DNA of 45,057 bases from assembly GCA_945877815.1 (NCBI GenBank), contig CAMDWJ010000033.1:1-45057 (forward strand), read 5' to 3'. The stretch comes from Caenispirillum bisanense. GTDB taxonomy: Bacteria > Pseudomonadota > Alphaproteobacteria > Rhodospirillales > UBA2165. Below the pieces are notes generated by a model. It was not told the DNA's origin and did no database searches. It saw only the letters and a program-made list of their open reading frames with translations. A program made the translations under genes and the position numbers. Shown here in pieces: positions 31,047 through 40,342 of this stretch. Position 1 is the first letter of the stretch, and every line of letters starts with the position of its first letter.

Positions 31047-31994
31047 ATGGGATCGATCGACACCAGCAAGGCGAAGCGACCGACGCGCGGGCGGGTCGGC
31101 GGCACCGATGTCGACCGCGCCAAACGCTTTCGCGGACGCATGCCGCCCTCGGCCCGGCGCAGCGTCTTCATCCGCCAGGAAATTTTGTGGCCGGGGCGCG
31201 AGCCGCCGGTAAACCCGAACCGCACCGAGATCGACGATCCCGCGGCGATGGCCGAGGAGTTCAAAGCCCTGGCGCGCGAGATGGGTGCGGACGATGTAGG
31301 TATCGCCGCCATCGATCCGAATCTGGTCTTCACCCAGGCCGGCGATTTTTCCCATACGACAGCCATCGTTTTTGCCATTGGCATGAAATACGACGTTATG
31401 GCCGATATCGGCCCGGACTCGCAGGCCGAAGTGCATCGCGTCTATCACGAACTCGACGAACTCGGCGTGCGCCTTGCCCAGCGTATCGCCTCCTTCGGCT
31501 ATAGCGCGCGCATGCAACCCAACGAGGGCGACGTGCCGCTGCCGGCGATGGCCTATCTCGCCGGGCTCGGCGAGCTGGGCAAACACGGCTCGATGATCTC
31601 GCCCAGCCTCGGCTCGTCCTTCCGTTTGGGCGCAGTCACCACCGACATGCCGCTGGTTGCCGACGGGCCCAAGGATTTCGGCATCTTCGAGGTCTGCTCC
31701 AAATGCCAGATGTGCGAGCGCTTCTGCCCGGGCGAGGCCATCGCGTCCGAGCCGCAAGAGGTGAACGGCCTTACCCGCTGGCATATCGACACGCCCGCTT
31801 GCGAGCCGTTCTTCCACAAGCTTTACGGCTGCAAAATCTGCCTGATGGTCTGCCCCTTCAACGCCAAGGGCGACTTCCGCGATGCCTTCAAGGCGCTGTC
31901 GAAAGATCTGGTCAAGGCGAAGGACGCGCCGGGGCTATTGGATTTGCTGGTGTCGCGCACGGATATGAAGCTGGACGAATTCAAGGACGACTGA
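31047..31994 (+). CDS. Reductive dehalogenase / QueG-like Fe-S protein
   Basis: A 315-aa protein with the nitroreductase-like core of the reductive dehalogenase and epoxyqueuosine reductase superfamily. AMAYLAGLGELGKHGSMISP at 167-186 is the hallmark. A 4Fe-4S motif is at Cys217, 220, 223 and 227 (CSKCQMCERFCPG), with a second at Cys262, 265 and 269 (CKICLMVCP). No Tat signal is present, so it is cytosolic, unlike respiratory RdhA. The family usually binds cobalamin, but that cannot be proven here. ATG 31047 has GAGGGA upstream; TTG 31032 is the alternative. A reductive step on a halogenated or related compound is possible (inference). Confidence 0.82.
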   Translation: MGSIDTSKAKRPTRGRVGGTDVDRAKRFRGRMPPSARRSVFIRQEILWPGREPPVNPNRTEIDDPAAMAEEFKALAREMGADDVGIAAIDPNLVFTQAGDFSHTTAIVFAIGMKYDVMADIGPDSQAEVHRVYHELDELGVRLAQRIASFGYSARMQPNEGDVPLPAMAYLAGLGELGKHGSMISPSLGSSFRLGAVTTDMPLVADGPKDFGIFEVCSKCQMCERFCPGEAIASEPQEVNGLTRWHIDTPACEPFFHKLYGCKICLMVCPFNAKGDFRDAFKALSKDLVKAKDAPGLLDLLVSRTDMKLDEFKDD

Positions 31995-32063
31995 GCGGGG
32001 CGATTGACCCCACGCCCTAAAGGTCCGAAAATCCGGCCAAATCCGGATCTGGAGGCTTCTCCC

Positions 32064-33095
32064 ATGACCATCGATATGCATTCGCATTGGCGTCCCGCGT
32101 TCCTCGCCGACGCCTTCCGTGCACGAACCTCCCCGCCCATGATCGAGAAGACCGAGAAGGGCACCGAGGTTCTCGTGAACCAGGGCCGCCAGATCCCGAT
32201 CGAGGGCATGTTCGACGATATGGACGAACGCCTGCGCTCGATGGACCGTTACGGCATTTCGACCGCCGTGCTGTCGCTGTTCGGGCAATTGCAATGGATC
32301 GAGCGTTTGCCGGTCGAGGAATCATTGCCGCTCTGCCGCATGTACAACGACAAGCTCTCGGAATTCTGCCAGGCGCACCCCGGACGCTTCGCCGGTTACG
32401 CCTCGCTCCCGCTCGCCGACATTCAGCTCGCCGCAAACGAATTCGCGCGCGCGCTCGCCTTGCCCGGAATCGTCGGCGCCGTTCTGCCCGGCAATGCGTT
32501 CCTGACGCGCGAGGCCGCCAAGGATTATGAGCCGCTGCTGCAAGTCGCGAACGACCATAAGGCGATCGCCTTCATCCACTGGGGCCCGCGCCCCGGCGAT
32601 CAATGGCCGCGCGTCGCCTTCAATGCAGAAAACGTCAACCCGCGCCTCGGCACCATCGATATGCAGTCGAGCCTGTCGGCCAACATGATCACGCTGTGCT
32701 TCACCGATCTGTTGGACAAATATTCTGGCGCGCAGTTCCATATCCATAACCTTGGCGGCAACCTGCCGTTTGAGATCGAACGCATGGATCACCGCCGTTA
32801 CATGGATACGCCGAACGATCCCCTGCCCTCGACGCGCATGCGCAAGACGAACTTGTTCCTCGATTGCAATTCCTTCGGGGCCAAGGCTATCGAGATGGGT
32901 ATCGACCTCTATGGCGCGGACAAGATCGTTTTCGCCACCGACGGCACCGACTTCTCGACCGAATGGACGATCAAGGCGCTGGCCGAGGCGCGCATCGACG
33001 ATAATCAGCGCGTCCAGATCTTCCATGCCAATGCGACCAAGATGCTGTCGCACCTGACCGATTTGGCGCCCGCACAAAAGGCGGCGGCCGAGTGA
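32064..33095 (+). CDS. Amidohydrolase 2 / ACMSD-like metal-dependent decarboxylase or hydrolase
   Basis: A 343-aa TIM-barrel protein. MHSHW at 5-9 provides the HxH metal ligands, FIHWGPRPGD and FHIHNLGGNLPFEIERMDHR carry later ligand histidines, and ATDGTDFSTEW the C-terminal Asp. This order matches aminocarboxymuconate-semialdehyde decarboxylase relatives acting on aromatic-derived acids. ATG 32064 has GGAGG 8 bp upstream. It is co-directional with the Fe-S protein gene (69-bp gap) and convergent with the ThDP enzyme gene. Confidence 0.88.
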   Translation: MTIDMHSHWRPAFLADAFRARTSPPMIEKTEKGTEVLVNQGRQIPIEGMFDDMDERLRSMDRYGISTAVLSLFGQLQWIERLPVEESLPLCRMYNDKLSEFCQAHPGRFAGYASLPLADIQLAANEFARALALPGIVGAVLPGNAFLTREAAKDYEPLLQVANDHKAIAFIHWGPRPGDQWPRVAFNAENVNPRLGTIDMQSSLSANMITLCFTDLLDKYSGAQFHIHNLGGNLPFEIERMDHRRYMDTPNDPLPSTRMRKTNLFLDCNSFGAKAIEMGIDLYGADKIVFATDGTDFSTEWTIKALAEARIDDNQRVQIFHANATKMLSHLTDLAPAQKAAAE

Positions 33096-33110
33096 ACCCG
33101 GTCGGGAGCG

Positions 33111-34892
33111 TCAGCCGCCGACGATATTGACCTCGAGCACGAAGCGCCCGCCCGCCGCGGCGATCTCCAAACCGCGCGCGAAGCCGCGCTCCAAATCTGC
33201 GTAGGTCGCGACACTTTCCGCCTCGAACCCTTGCGCCCGCGCGAAACCGCAGATGTCGGGCGCAGGATCGTCGATGCGCTGGCCGATCCATTTATTCTCC
33301 ACCGGACGGTCGCGCTGCACCGCCATGCGCTCCTGATGGACCTCGTCGTTGAAATAGGAATTGTTGTTGGCGACCACGATCATCATCGGCAGGCGCATAC
33401 GCGCCGCCGACCACAAGGCGCTCACCCCCATCAGGTAATCGCCGTCGCCGAGAATGCCGAGCACGATGCGCCCCGAATCCTTGAGCGCCAGGGCGACACC
33501 CACCGTATGGCCGGGTCCGTTTCCCACCGCGCCGCCCGCATCCTTGCCGAGGTAAGCGAGCGGATGGGTGAAGTTGCTGGCGATACCCGGCCAGCCGAGG
33601 CACGTGCGCGTCACCGTCACCTCGCGGCCTTCGCTCGCCTTCATATAGGCGCGCGCGATATCGAGTTTGGTGAGCGGCCCGGCATCGCTTTTGCGCGGTG
33701 CGATCCTTTCGCCGTCCATCCAGTGACGCTGCCCGGCGGGCAGACGACGCGGCATGGGCGCATCCTTGACCGTATCGAGCAGGGCCGAGACAAAGGCATC
33801 GGGATCAGCCAAGACGTTGATATCCACGGCGGCCAAAGCCTGATTGAACAGAGCCCATCCGTTGAACAGGTAGGAATCGAGCGAGACATGAATGACAGTG
33901 GCGTCGATCGGTTTCTGCGTTTGCGATTCCTCGGTGCATTGACGCAGGAAGCCCGCGAGATCGAGCCAATCCAGGCTCAAGATGAGATCCGCCTGATTGA
34001 TCAGCGCGGCATCGGCCTTGTCAGGCCGCTCGCCGCACACAGGCAGGATATGCAGGGGATGAGCCGAAGGGAACGCGGCCGAATTGTGCAGCGACGTGAT
34101 CACCGTGGCACCCAATGCCTCGGCCAGCTTCACGCGGCGATCCCAGGCTTCGGGATCGCGCGACATGCGGCCCATCAGGATCACCGGCACCTTTGCCTTT
34201 TGCAACGCGGCACGCACCGAAGCGATTACTTCGTTGGACGGAGCCGGTGGGGACGGCGGCGCGAAACGGGCGGCCGGCGGGATTTGCACCGGGCGCGCCA
34301 GTGGCGCTTCCTGTAAGCCAACATCGAGACAGATATAGACCGGACCATAAGGCAAAGTGCGCGCGACCTGATTGCCGCGCAGCACCGATTCGACAGCGGC
34401 CTCGGGCGAAGCAGGCTGGTCGTCCCATTTCACATAATCGCGGATCAAGGCGCCCTGATCCTTGGAGGTATGGAGCCATTCGATCCAGGGGCGGCGTTTA
34501 TGCGCGTCGACGTGACCGGTGGCGCCGAAAATGATGATCGGCGAGCGGCCGCACCAGGCGTTGAAGATCGCCATCGACGCATGCATCAGCCCGACATTGG
34601 AATGGATCGCCGCGGCCATCGGCCGGTCGGTCGCCTTGCCGTAACCGTCGGCGATGGCAACCGCGTGCTCCTCGTGCAGACACACCACCATGCGCGGTGC
34701 ACTGTTGCCGAGATAATTGACGAGGCTGTCATGGAAACCGCGATAACTGGCGCCCGGCACCAGCGCGATATATTCCAGATCGAGTGTGCGCACCGTTTCG
34801 GCGATGACGTCGCTGCCCCATTCCATACGCCGATTGCCGAGATTGACCGGCACATCGTGATGAGATTGCGCCCCTGTATTATCGTCTTTCAT
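33111..34892 (-). CDS. Thiamine-diphosphate-dependent enzyme (acetolactate synthase / benzoylformate decarboxylase family)
   Basis: A 593-aa ThDP enzyme. The N-terminal PYR domain has the activating Glu74 in CLHEEHAVAIADGYGK. The central domain includes PVILMGRMSRDPEAW. The C-terminal PP domain carries the ThDP motif GDGDYLMG from residue 482 to NNN at 509-511. It would decarboxylate a 2-oxo acid or join two such units. ATG 34892 is chosen with GGGG about 7 bp upstream; ATG 34898 has no room for a ribosome site. It is divergent from the TctC-type receptor, suggesting that the receptor imports its substrate. The substrate is unknown. Confidence 0.88.
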   Translation of the reverse strand: MKDDNTGAQSHHDVPVNLGNRRMEWGSDVIAETVRTLDLEYIALVPGASYRGFHDSLVNYLGNSAPRMVVCLHEEHAVAIADGYGKATDRPMAAAIHSNVGLMHASMAIFNAWCGRSPIIIFGATGHVDAHKRRPWIEWLHTSKDQGALIRDYVKWDDQPASPEAAVESVLRGNQVARTLPYGPVYICLDVGLQEAPLARPVQIPPAARFAPPSPPAPSNEVIASVRAALQKAKVPVILMGRMSRDPEAWDRRVKLAEALGATVITSLHNSAAFPSAHPLHILPVCGERPDKADAALINQADLILSLDWLDLAGFLRQCTEESQTQKPIDATVIHVSLDSYLFNGWALFNQALAAVDINVLADPDAFVSALLDTVKDAPMPRRLPAGQRHWMDGERIAPRKSDAGPLTKLDIARAYMKASEGREVTVTRTCLGWPGIASNFTHPLAYLGKDAGGAVGNGPGHTVGVALALKDSGRIVLGILGDGDYLMGVSALWSAARMRLPMMIVVANNNSYFNDEVHQERMAVQRDRPVENKWIGQRIDDPAPDICGFARAQGFEAESVATYADLERGFARGLEIAAAGGRFVLEVNIVGG

Positions 34893-35003
34893 GGCCATCC
34901 CCGTTGATATTAAAAATTTTGACGCCGTCATGGCATAACTTACATTAGAATATTTCCAGAGATCGAACAAAAGCGATCCAGCCAAATAACAGGGAGAAAT
35001 AAA
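34893..35003. promoter_or_regulatory. AT-rich divergent promoter region with palindrome
   Basis: The 111-bp gap between the divergent ThDP-enzyme and TctC genes is much richer in A/T than its surroundings. It contains the perfect palindrome TGACG-C-CGTCA at 34920-34930. Both promoters must lie here; TTGACG (from 34919) could be a -35 for the plus strand. An operator role is inferred. Confidence 0.45.
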
Positions 35004-36044
35004 ATGCGATCTTCAATGTTGCTAGCCGTCGCCTGCGGAGCCGCGATCCAAGCCGGCGCGGCTTTTGCCGCCGACCCCGTCGCCGATTTCTATAAGGGCA
35101 AGGACGTCCAGGTCGTCATTGGCGCCGACGTCGGCGGCTCTTACGGGCTCTATGGCCAACTGGCTGTGCGACATCTGAAGAAACACATTCCGGGCCAACC
35201 CAATCTTGTATTGCAATCGATGCCGGGTGCGGGCGGCCTTAAGGCGCTCGGCTATACCTACACGGCCGCACCGAAGGACGGCACGGTGATCACCATCGCC
35301 CACGCCGAAGTGCTGTTCGAGACCCTGCTTGTCGAGGGAAATCCCTTCAATGCCAAGGATTACCGGTGGATCGGCCGTATGATGGATGCCGATTTCGTCG
35401 GGCTCGTCACCAAGAAATCCGGCGTTGCAAACCTCGACGACGCGAAGAAGAAACAGGTGATCGTCGGTGCCACCGGCATCAACAGCGTCACCGCCGTGGG
35501 CCCACAACTGTTCAACGAATTCATTGGCACCAAATTCAAGATTGTCTCTGGCTACAAAGGCACCAACGAAATCTTCTTCGCCATGGAAAAAGGCGAGGCC
35601 GATTCCATCGCTGTGAGCTGGGTGACTGCCGCCTATATCCAGGGCGAGAAGCTGAAATCGGGCGAACTGATCCCGGTCTATGCGGTGGCGGGCGAACGGC
35701 TGAAAGAACTGCCGAACGTGCCCAATATCACCGAGTTCGGCCGCACCCCGACCGAGAAGGCCTTCGTCGAAATCTATGCGTCGAGCGCGCTCATCGGCCG
35801 GGCACTCGCCGCCCCCCCGGGCGTGCCCGCCGATCGGATCCAAGCGCTCCGCGTCGCCTTCCAGAACATGGTGAAGGATCCGGAATTCCTGGCCGACGCC
35901 AAGGACAAAAACATTCCGGTCAATCTGATGGCGGGCGAAAAACTAGATGCCGAAGTCACGCGCATCATGGCGACGCCCAAGGACGTCGTCGATGGCGCCA
36001 AGACCTTCTACAAGAAACTGCTCGCGGACATCGAGAAGCAGTAG
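35004..36044 (+). CDS. TctC/Bug-family tripartite transporter substrate-binding protein
   Basis: A 346-aa periplasmic receptor with signal peptide (cleavage near AFA at 20-22). The Bug-family signature MPGAGGLKALGYTYTAAPKD occurs near residues 75-94, and VDGAKTFYKKLL closes the protein. Such proteins capture carboxylates or other polar solutes for TctAB-type carriers or for signalling. No tctA or tctB gene is adjacent, so it is an orphan. AGGGAGA lies 7 bp before ATG 35004. Divergence from the ThDP decarboxylase suggests a shared organic-acid substrate. Confidence 0.88.
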   Translation: MRSSMLLAVACGAAIQAGAAFAADPVADFYKGKDVQVVIGADVGGSYGLYGQLAVRHLKKHIPGQPNLVLQSMPGAGGLKALGYTYTAAPKDGTVITIAHAEVLFETLLVEGNPFNAKDYRWIGRMMDADFVGLVTKKSGVANLDDAKKKQVIVGATGINSVTAVGPQLFNEFIGTKFKIVSGYKGTNEIFFAMEKGEADSIAVSWVTAAYIQGEKLKSGELIPVYAVAGERLKELPNVPNITEFGRTPTEKAFVEIYASSALIGRALAAPPGVPADRIQALRVAFQNMVKDPEFLADAKDKNIPVNLMAGEKLDAEVTRIMATPKDVVDGAKTFYKKLLADIEKQ

Positions 36045-36054
36045 GCGGAAAGAA

Positions 36055-36082
36055 GCCCTCTCCCTCAGATAGGCGAGAGGGC
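36055..36082. terminator. Hairpin between convergent genes
   Basis: GCCCTCTC, 12-nt loop, GAGAGGGC. There is no strong T-run on either strand. Its position between convergent stops (36044 and 36091) suggests a shared transcript end. Confidence 0.45.
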
Positions 36083-36090
36083 GATCGTTC

Positions 36091-37644
36091 TTACTTCGCC
36101 CACGACACGCGGTTGAGCGCGAAGCCCTGCGTGTAGAGGATATTGGCATCCTCGAACACCAGATCCTTGCTGTGGATGATCAGCGAGGGGAACTGCACGA
36201 TCGGCGACATGTAACGTTCCTCGTTGGCCTTGCCGAAGATGCGGTTGTACATTTGCTCGCGCTTTCCCTGATCGAGTTCGACACGCGCCTTATTCACAAG
36301 CTCCATCAGTTCGGTATCGCGAGCGTAGTTTTGCGCGGTATCGTCGAAGAAATAGCGCGCCGTCGCATCGATGTCGGGCTGGCCACCGGAATTGTCCCAG
36401 ATCGTAACCTGCATGACCGCCTTGCCGTCGCCACGCAGCTTGGTGAAGACATTGCGCGCGGGCGAGTTCACGCTGGCGCGGATACCCACCTTGCGCAGAT
36501 CGCCCGCGACCGCCTCGGCGACCTGCTTAGGCGGCGCCCAGGTCAGAATTTCGAGATCGAAACCGTTCGGGAATCCGGCTTCAGCCAACAATTTCTTGGC
36601 GCGGGCCGGATCGAAGTCCGGCAGCTTCGGTCCGGGATCGGCTTTGCAGGGCTCGAGCCAGTGATGGCACATGGAGGTTAGCTTCGGTTCGTTCTTCATC
36701 GATTCCGGCACGAATACCTTACGCAGCGCATCGCGATCGATGGCGGATAGAACCGCTTCGCGCAGACGTTTGTCGCCGAACATGCTATTGACGGAACGGT
36801 TTGAGGTGTCGAAATTGGTGAAGACGAAATTCACGGTCGGCGAGACATAAAGCGTGTAGTTTTTCTTCTTCTCCATCACGTCCTTGGACTGTTCGAGATC
36901 GACATCGAAAATCATATCGAGTTCGTCGACCAGCACCTTGGCCATCTGGGTTTGCTTGTCGCCGATCGCCGAAACCTCGATCCTGCCGATCTTGGCCACG
37001 GGGGACGACCCACCCCACGTGTAGGTGGATGCCTTCTCCAGCAATATGCCGGTATCCTTGAGCGAGGCCAGACGATATGGCCCAGTGCCGATGGTGGTGC
37101 GGCCGAAATCGACCTTGTCCGCGAGCTTGGAATGGATCGAGGCCGGGAGAATCGGCGGCTGATTGGCGATGTTGATCAGATCGACGCCCGAACCTTGGTT
37201 GACGTGGATTCGCACCGTGTATTTGTCGACCTTTTCGGCGCTTTTGAGATAGCTGTAGCGTGTTTCCTTCAAGCGGAAATTATATTTGGGGTCGATGGCA
37301 GTCTCGAACGTATAGACAACATCGTCGGCACTGAATTCAGACCCGTCGTGGAATTTGACGTTCTGACGCAACTTGAATTCCAGCGTCTTGTCGTCGATGC
37401 GCTTCCATTCGGTGGCAAGTTGCGGCTTCAGCTTTTTCTCAATCGTGTCCCAGTAGAGCAGCGTGTCCTGAACCACTTTGTCGAGGATGAATCCTTCGAC
37501 GCCGGCGTTGAACAATCCTTCGACGTAGCGAATCGAATCGCCGACCGCGAACCGCATCGTATCCTTGGATTTCTGTGCTTGGACTGGGGTGCCGGCCACG
37601 GCGACCGCCGCCAACGCCGCCGAAACAAGGAACGCTTTGCTCAT
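36091..37644 (-). CDS. ABC transporter substrate-binding protein, family 5
   Basis: A 517-aa SBP_bac_5 receptor, the most diverged of the set here. The signal peptide ends VQA (21-23) before QKSKDTMRFAV, keeping the QKS/K start of the mature proteins seen in the paralogues. Family segments are WKRIDDKTLEFKLRQNVKFH, GTGPYRLASLKD, DKRLREAVLSAIDRDAL and AKKLLAEAGFPNGFDLEIL. ATG 37644 has GGGAGACGG upstream. No permease or ATPase is adjacent. It is 93 bp downstream of the MFS operon, perhaps with its own promoter. The ligand is unknown. Confidence 0.92.
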   Translation of the reverse strand: MSKAFLVSAALAAVAVAGTPVQAQKSKDTMRFAVGDSIRYVEGLFNAGVEGFILDKVVQDTLLYWDTIEKKLKPQLATEWKRIDDKTLEFKLRQNVKFHDGSEFSADDVVYTFETAIDPKYNFRLKETRYSYLKSAEKVDKYTVRIHVNQGSGVDLINIANQPPILPASIHSKLADKVDFGRTTIGTGPYRLASLKDTGILLEKASTYTWGGSSPVAKIGRIEVSAIGDKQTQMAKVLVDELDMIFDVDLEQSKDVMEKKKNYTLYVSPTVNFVFTNFDTSNRSVNSMFGDKRLREAVLSAIDRDALRKVFVPESMKNEPKLTSMCHHWLEPCKADPGPKLPDFDPARAKKLLAEAGFPNGFDLEILTWAPPKQVAEAVAGDLRKVGIRASVNSPARNVFTKLRGDGKAVMQVTIWDNSGGQPDIDATARYFFDDTAQNYARDTELMELVNKARVELDQGKREQMYNRIFGKANEERYMSPIVQFPSLIIHSKDLVFEDANILYTQGFALNRVSWAK

Positions 37645-37703
37645 CACCGTCTCCCGAAATGCCTCCGTGAAGCGCATCTACGGCGCTCTTCGGACGGATT
37701 TCA

Positions 37704-37716
37704 GGCCTCGGAGGCC
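37704..37716. promoter_or_regulatory. Perfect palindrome upstream of the SBP gene
   Basis: GGCCTC-G-GAGGCC lies about 60 bp upstream of the SBP start codon, in the 93-bp gap after the MFS genes. It may be an operator or a small terminator stem for the MFS transcript. It is weakly supported by symmetry and position only. Confidence 0.3.
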
Positions 37717-37737
37717 ACCGTGTCAATCGCCGTTCGG

Positions 37738-39039
37738 TTAACGCTCCAGCTGTGTCGGCGCTTCATCGTCGCGGAGGCTGTCGATTTCTAGGGCATCGAT
37801 CTTGCGCAACCGCGGGAATAGAAGCGCCCACAATGCGGCCACCAGGATCGTGCCGATGCCGCCCGCCACCGCCGAGGTAACAACCCCCACCATGGCGGCG
37901 ACGCCGCCGGCACGGAATTCGCCAAGCTCGTTCGAGGCGCCGACGAACATCATGGTGACGGCGGATACACGGCCCCGCATCTGATCGGGCGTCGCGAGCT
38001 GAACCAGGGTCTGGCGGATATAGACGCTGACCATGTCCGCCGCTCCGGCAAAAGCCAGCGCCGTCATCGACAGCCAGACCGAGGTCGAAAAGCCGAAGAC
38101 CGTGATGGCCGCGCCGAATATCCCAACCGTGACCAACAGGATATTTCCGGCGTGGCGGCGCACCGGAACGCGGATGATAATGACCCCGCAGATGACCGCA
38201 CCGACCGCGATGGAGGAGCGCAACATGCCGAGCCCGACTTCGCCGATACCGAGGATATCGGTCGCGTAAATCGGCAGCAGCGCCGTCGCCCCGCCCAGCA
38301 GCACCGCGAACAGATCAAGCGAGACGGCACCCAGGATGATCTGACGATCCATGATATAGCGAATACCCGCGAGCAGGGACTTGATGCTGACTGGTTCGGT
38401 GCTCATCACCTGTACGCGTGTGTGCAGCATCGCCATGAGGACGGCATTGCACAGATAGATGCAGGCGACCAAACCACACACGGTCGGCGCACCCGCAACC
38501 AACAGGAAGCCGCCAAGCATCGGCCCAACGATGACCGCAAGTTCCCAGGTTGCGTTGGTCCAGGCGACCGCGTTCGGAAAATGCTCGGGCGGCACCACAT
38601 TCGGCACAAGCGCGGTGCCGGCGGGCGACCCAAACGTGCGCCCGGTTCCGACAACGAAGATCGCACTCAGCACCAGCGCCACCGACGGAGCCTCCGACGG
38701 AGCCTCCGAAGAAAAAACCAGGAATAGCAGGAAGGCCGCAAGCGCCTGTACACCGTAGGTAAAGATCAGCACGCGGCGGCGCGGGAAGCGGTCGGCGATG
38801 GTGCCCGCGGGCAGGAAGAAGATCAGGTTCGGCAAGAACAGGCACAAACCGACCAGGCCGAGCACGAAGGGATCATGGGTCACGCGCCACATTTCCCAGC
38901 CGACGGCGATCTGCAACATCGCCGTGGCGGTCGCGCTCAAAATCCGATTGGCGAAGACGAAGCGGAAATCGCGATGACGAAAGGCAACCCAGCCTGTCGT
39001 GCCGTCCTGCCGCGGCCTCGCGGGCGTGTCAGCGGCCAC
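37738..39039 (-). CDS. MFS transporter (MFS_3/EntS-like), paralogue 2
   Basis: A 433-aa, about 12-helix major facilitator. Motif A reads GTIADRFPRRRVL after helix 2, and the segments SLLAGIRYIMDRQIILGAV and RGRVSAVTMMFVGASNELGE are shared with the upstream MFS gene. The start is most likely GTG 39039, 11 bp inside the upstream gene, with translational coupling. A longer frame from 39144 overlaps the neighbour too far. It may export a pathway intermediate or toxic substrate. Confidence 0.85.
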   Translation of the reverse strand: MAADTPARPRQDGTTGWVAFRHRDFRFVFANRILSATATAMLQIAVGWEMWRVTHDPFVLGLVGLCLFLPNLIFFLPAGTIADRFPRRRVLIFTYGVQALAAFLLFLVFSSEAPSEAPSVALVLSAIFVVGTGRTFGSPAGTALVPNVVPPEHFPNAVAWTNATWELAVIVGPMLGGFLLVAGAPTVCGLVACIYLCNAVLMAMLHTRVQVMSTEPVSIKSLLAGIRYIMDRQIILGAVSLDLFAVLLGGATALLPIYATDILGIGEVGLGMLRSSIAVGAVICGVIIIRVPVRRHAGNILLVTVGIFGAAITVFGFSTSVWLSMTALAFAGAADMVSVYIRQTLVQLATPDQMRGRVSAVTMMFVGASNELGEFRAGGVAAMVGVVTSAVAGGIGTILVAALWALLFPRLRKIDALEIDSLRDDEAPTQLER

Positions 39040-40327
39040 GGTCCACGTCTTCGCGCAAGGTCTCGATATCGAGGGAATCGACCCGGCGCAATCGCGGGAA
39101 CCACCAGGCCCACAGGCCCGCCAAGGCAGCTGTGCCGATGGCACTGACTACAACCGTCGGAACGACCCCCCAAAACGCCGCCAGAACGCCGGCGCGGAAA
39201 TCGCCGAGCTGTCCCGACCCATTCGTGAACATGCCGTACACCGAGGCGACTCGGCCGCGCATCTCGTCGGGGGTCGCCAGCTGGATCAGCGTCGCGCGGA
39301 TGAAGACACTGACCATGTCGGCGACGCCCGCCAGCGCGAGTGCCGCAAACGACAGATACAACGACGTTGAAAAGCCGAACAGACAGGTCGAAAATCCGTA
39401 AAGACCGACTGTGGCAAGCAGGATACGGCCGGCGTGTCGCCGCACCGGAATATGCGTCAATGCCAGCCCACACGTCACCGCGCCGGCGGCCAACGCCGCA
39501 CGCAACAGACCCAAGGCAAATTCGTCGGCTTTTAGGACATCCGTCACATAGACCGGCAGAAGCGCGTTCACGCTGCCGAGGATCACCGCGAATAGATCGA
39601 GTGTGATGGCGCCCAGAATAATCTGACGATTGTAGATATAGCGGATGCCGGCGAGCAGGCTGTCCAGGGTCACCGGGCCGCGCGCCTTAGCTTGGCCGCG
39701 CGTGCGCACGATGAGGATAAACGCGGTCGCGACGAGCAGGCCGCAGGCCACCGTCATGAAAACCACATCCGCACCCAGCAGCAAAAGCCCGCCCGCGATC
39801 ATCGGGCCGACGACGACAGATAGTTGATGTGCCGAGCTTGCCCAGGCGACCGCGTTGGAGAAATGCTCGGTCGGCACGATGATGGGCACCATCGATTGCT
39901 GCGCCGGCTGAGAAAAAGCGCGCGCCGTGCCGAGCAGGAACAGCACCGTATAAGTCAATGGCATGCTCGGCGTCGAGTCGGACAAGACGACAAGAAGCAA
40001 GATAGAGCAGACTGCCTGCAGTATGTAGCTCGCCGCCATGATCCACTGACGCGAGATACGGTCGGCAACCGTGCCGGCGACTAGAAAAAACAGGAAGTTG
40101 GGCGCGAAAAGGACAAGGCCGATGAGGCCAAGTGTCAACTCGTCGCGCGTAACCCGCCACACTTCCCAGCCGATGGCGAGTTGCAGCATGACACCCGCCA
40201 TCCCGTTGATTACGCGGACGACGATGAAATAAAGAAAACTACGTGTACGGAAAGCGACCCATCCGGTGGTTGTTCCGTGGGATGAGGGCTTTGGCTCGCT
40301 TGTACTATCGCTGGCTGGTTCGGACAA
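39029..40327 (-). CDS. MFS transporter (MFS_3/EntS-like), paralogue 1
   Basis: A 432-aa, about 12-helix transporter with motif A GTVADRISRQWIM and matching segments SLLAGIRYIYNRQIILGAI and RGRVASVYGMFTNGSGQLGD. It is clearly a tandem duplicate of 37738-39039. The start is TTG 40327 (L/M-SEPASDS) with a poor ribosome site; no better start is in frame before the first helix. It lies 15 bp after the dienelactone-hydrolase-like gene. A heteromeric pair is unusual for MFS, so separate substrates are more likely. Confidence 0.82.
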   Translation of the reverse strand: MSEPASDSTSEPKPSSHGTTTGWVAFRTRSFLYFIVVRVINGMAGVMLQLAIGWEVWRVTRDELTLGLIGLVLFAPNFLFFLVAGTVADRISRQWIMAASYILQAVCSILLLVVLSDSTPSMPLTYTVLFLLGTARAFSQPAQQSMVPIIVPTEHFSNAVAWASSAHQLSVVVGPMIAGGLLLLGADVVFMTVACGLLVATAFILIVRTRGQAKARGPVTLDSLLAGIRYIYNRQIILGAITLDLFAVILGSVNALLPVYVTDVLKADEFALGLLRAALAAGAVTCGLALTHIPVRRHAGRILLATVGLYGFSTCLFGFSTSLYLSFAALALAGVADMVSVFIRATLIQLATPDEMRGRVASVYGMFTNGSGQLGDFRAGVLAAFWGVVPTVVVSAIGTAALAGLWAWWFPRLRRVDSLDIETLREDVDRGR

Positions 40328-40342
40328 TTCGGTGACGGTCGG

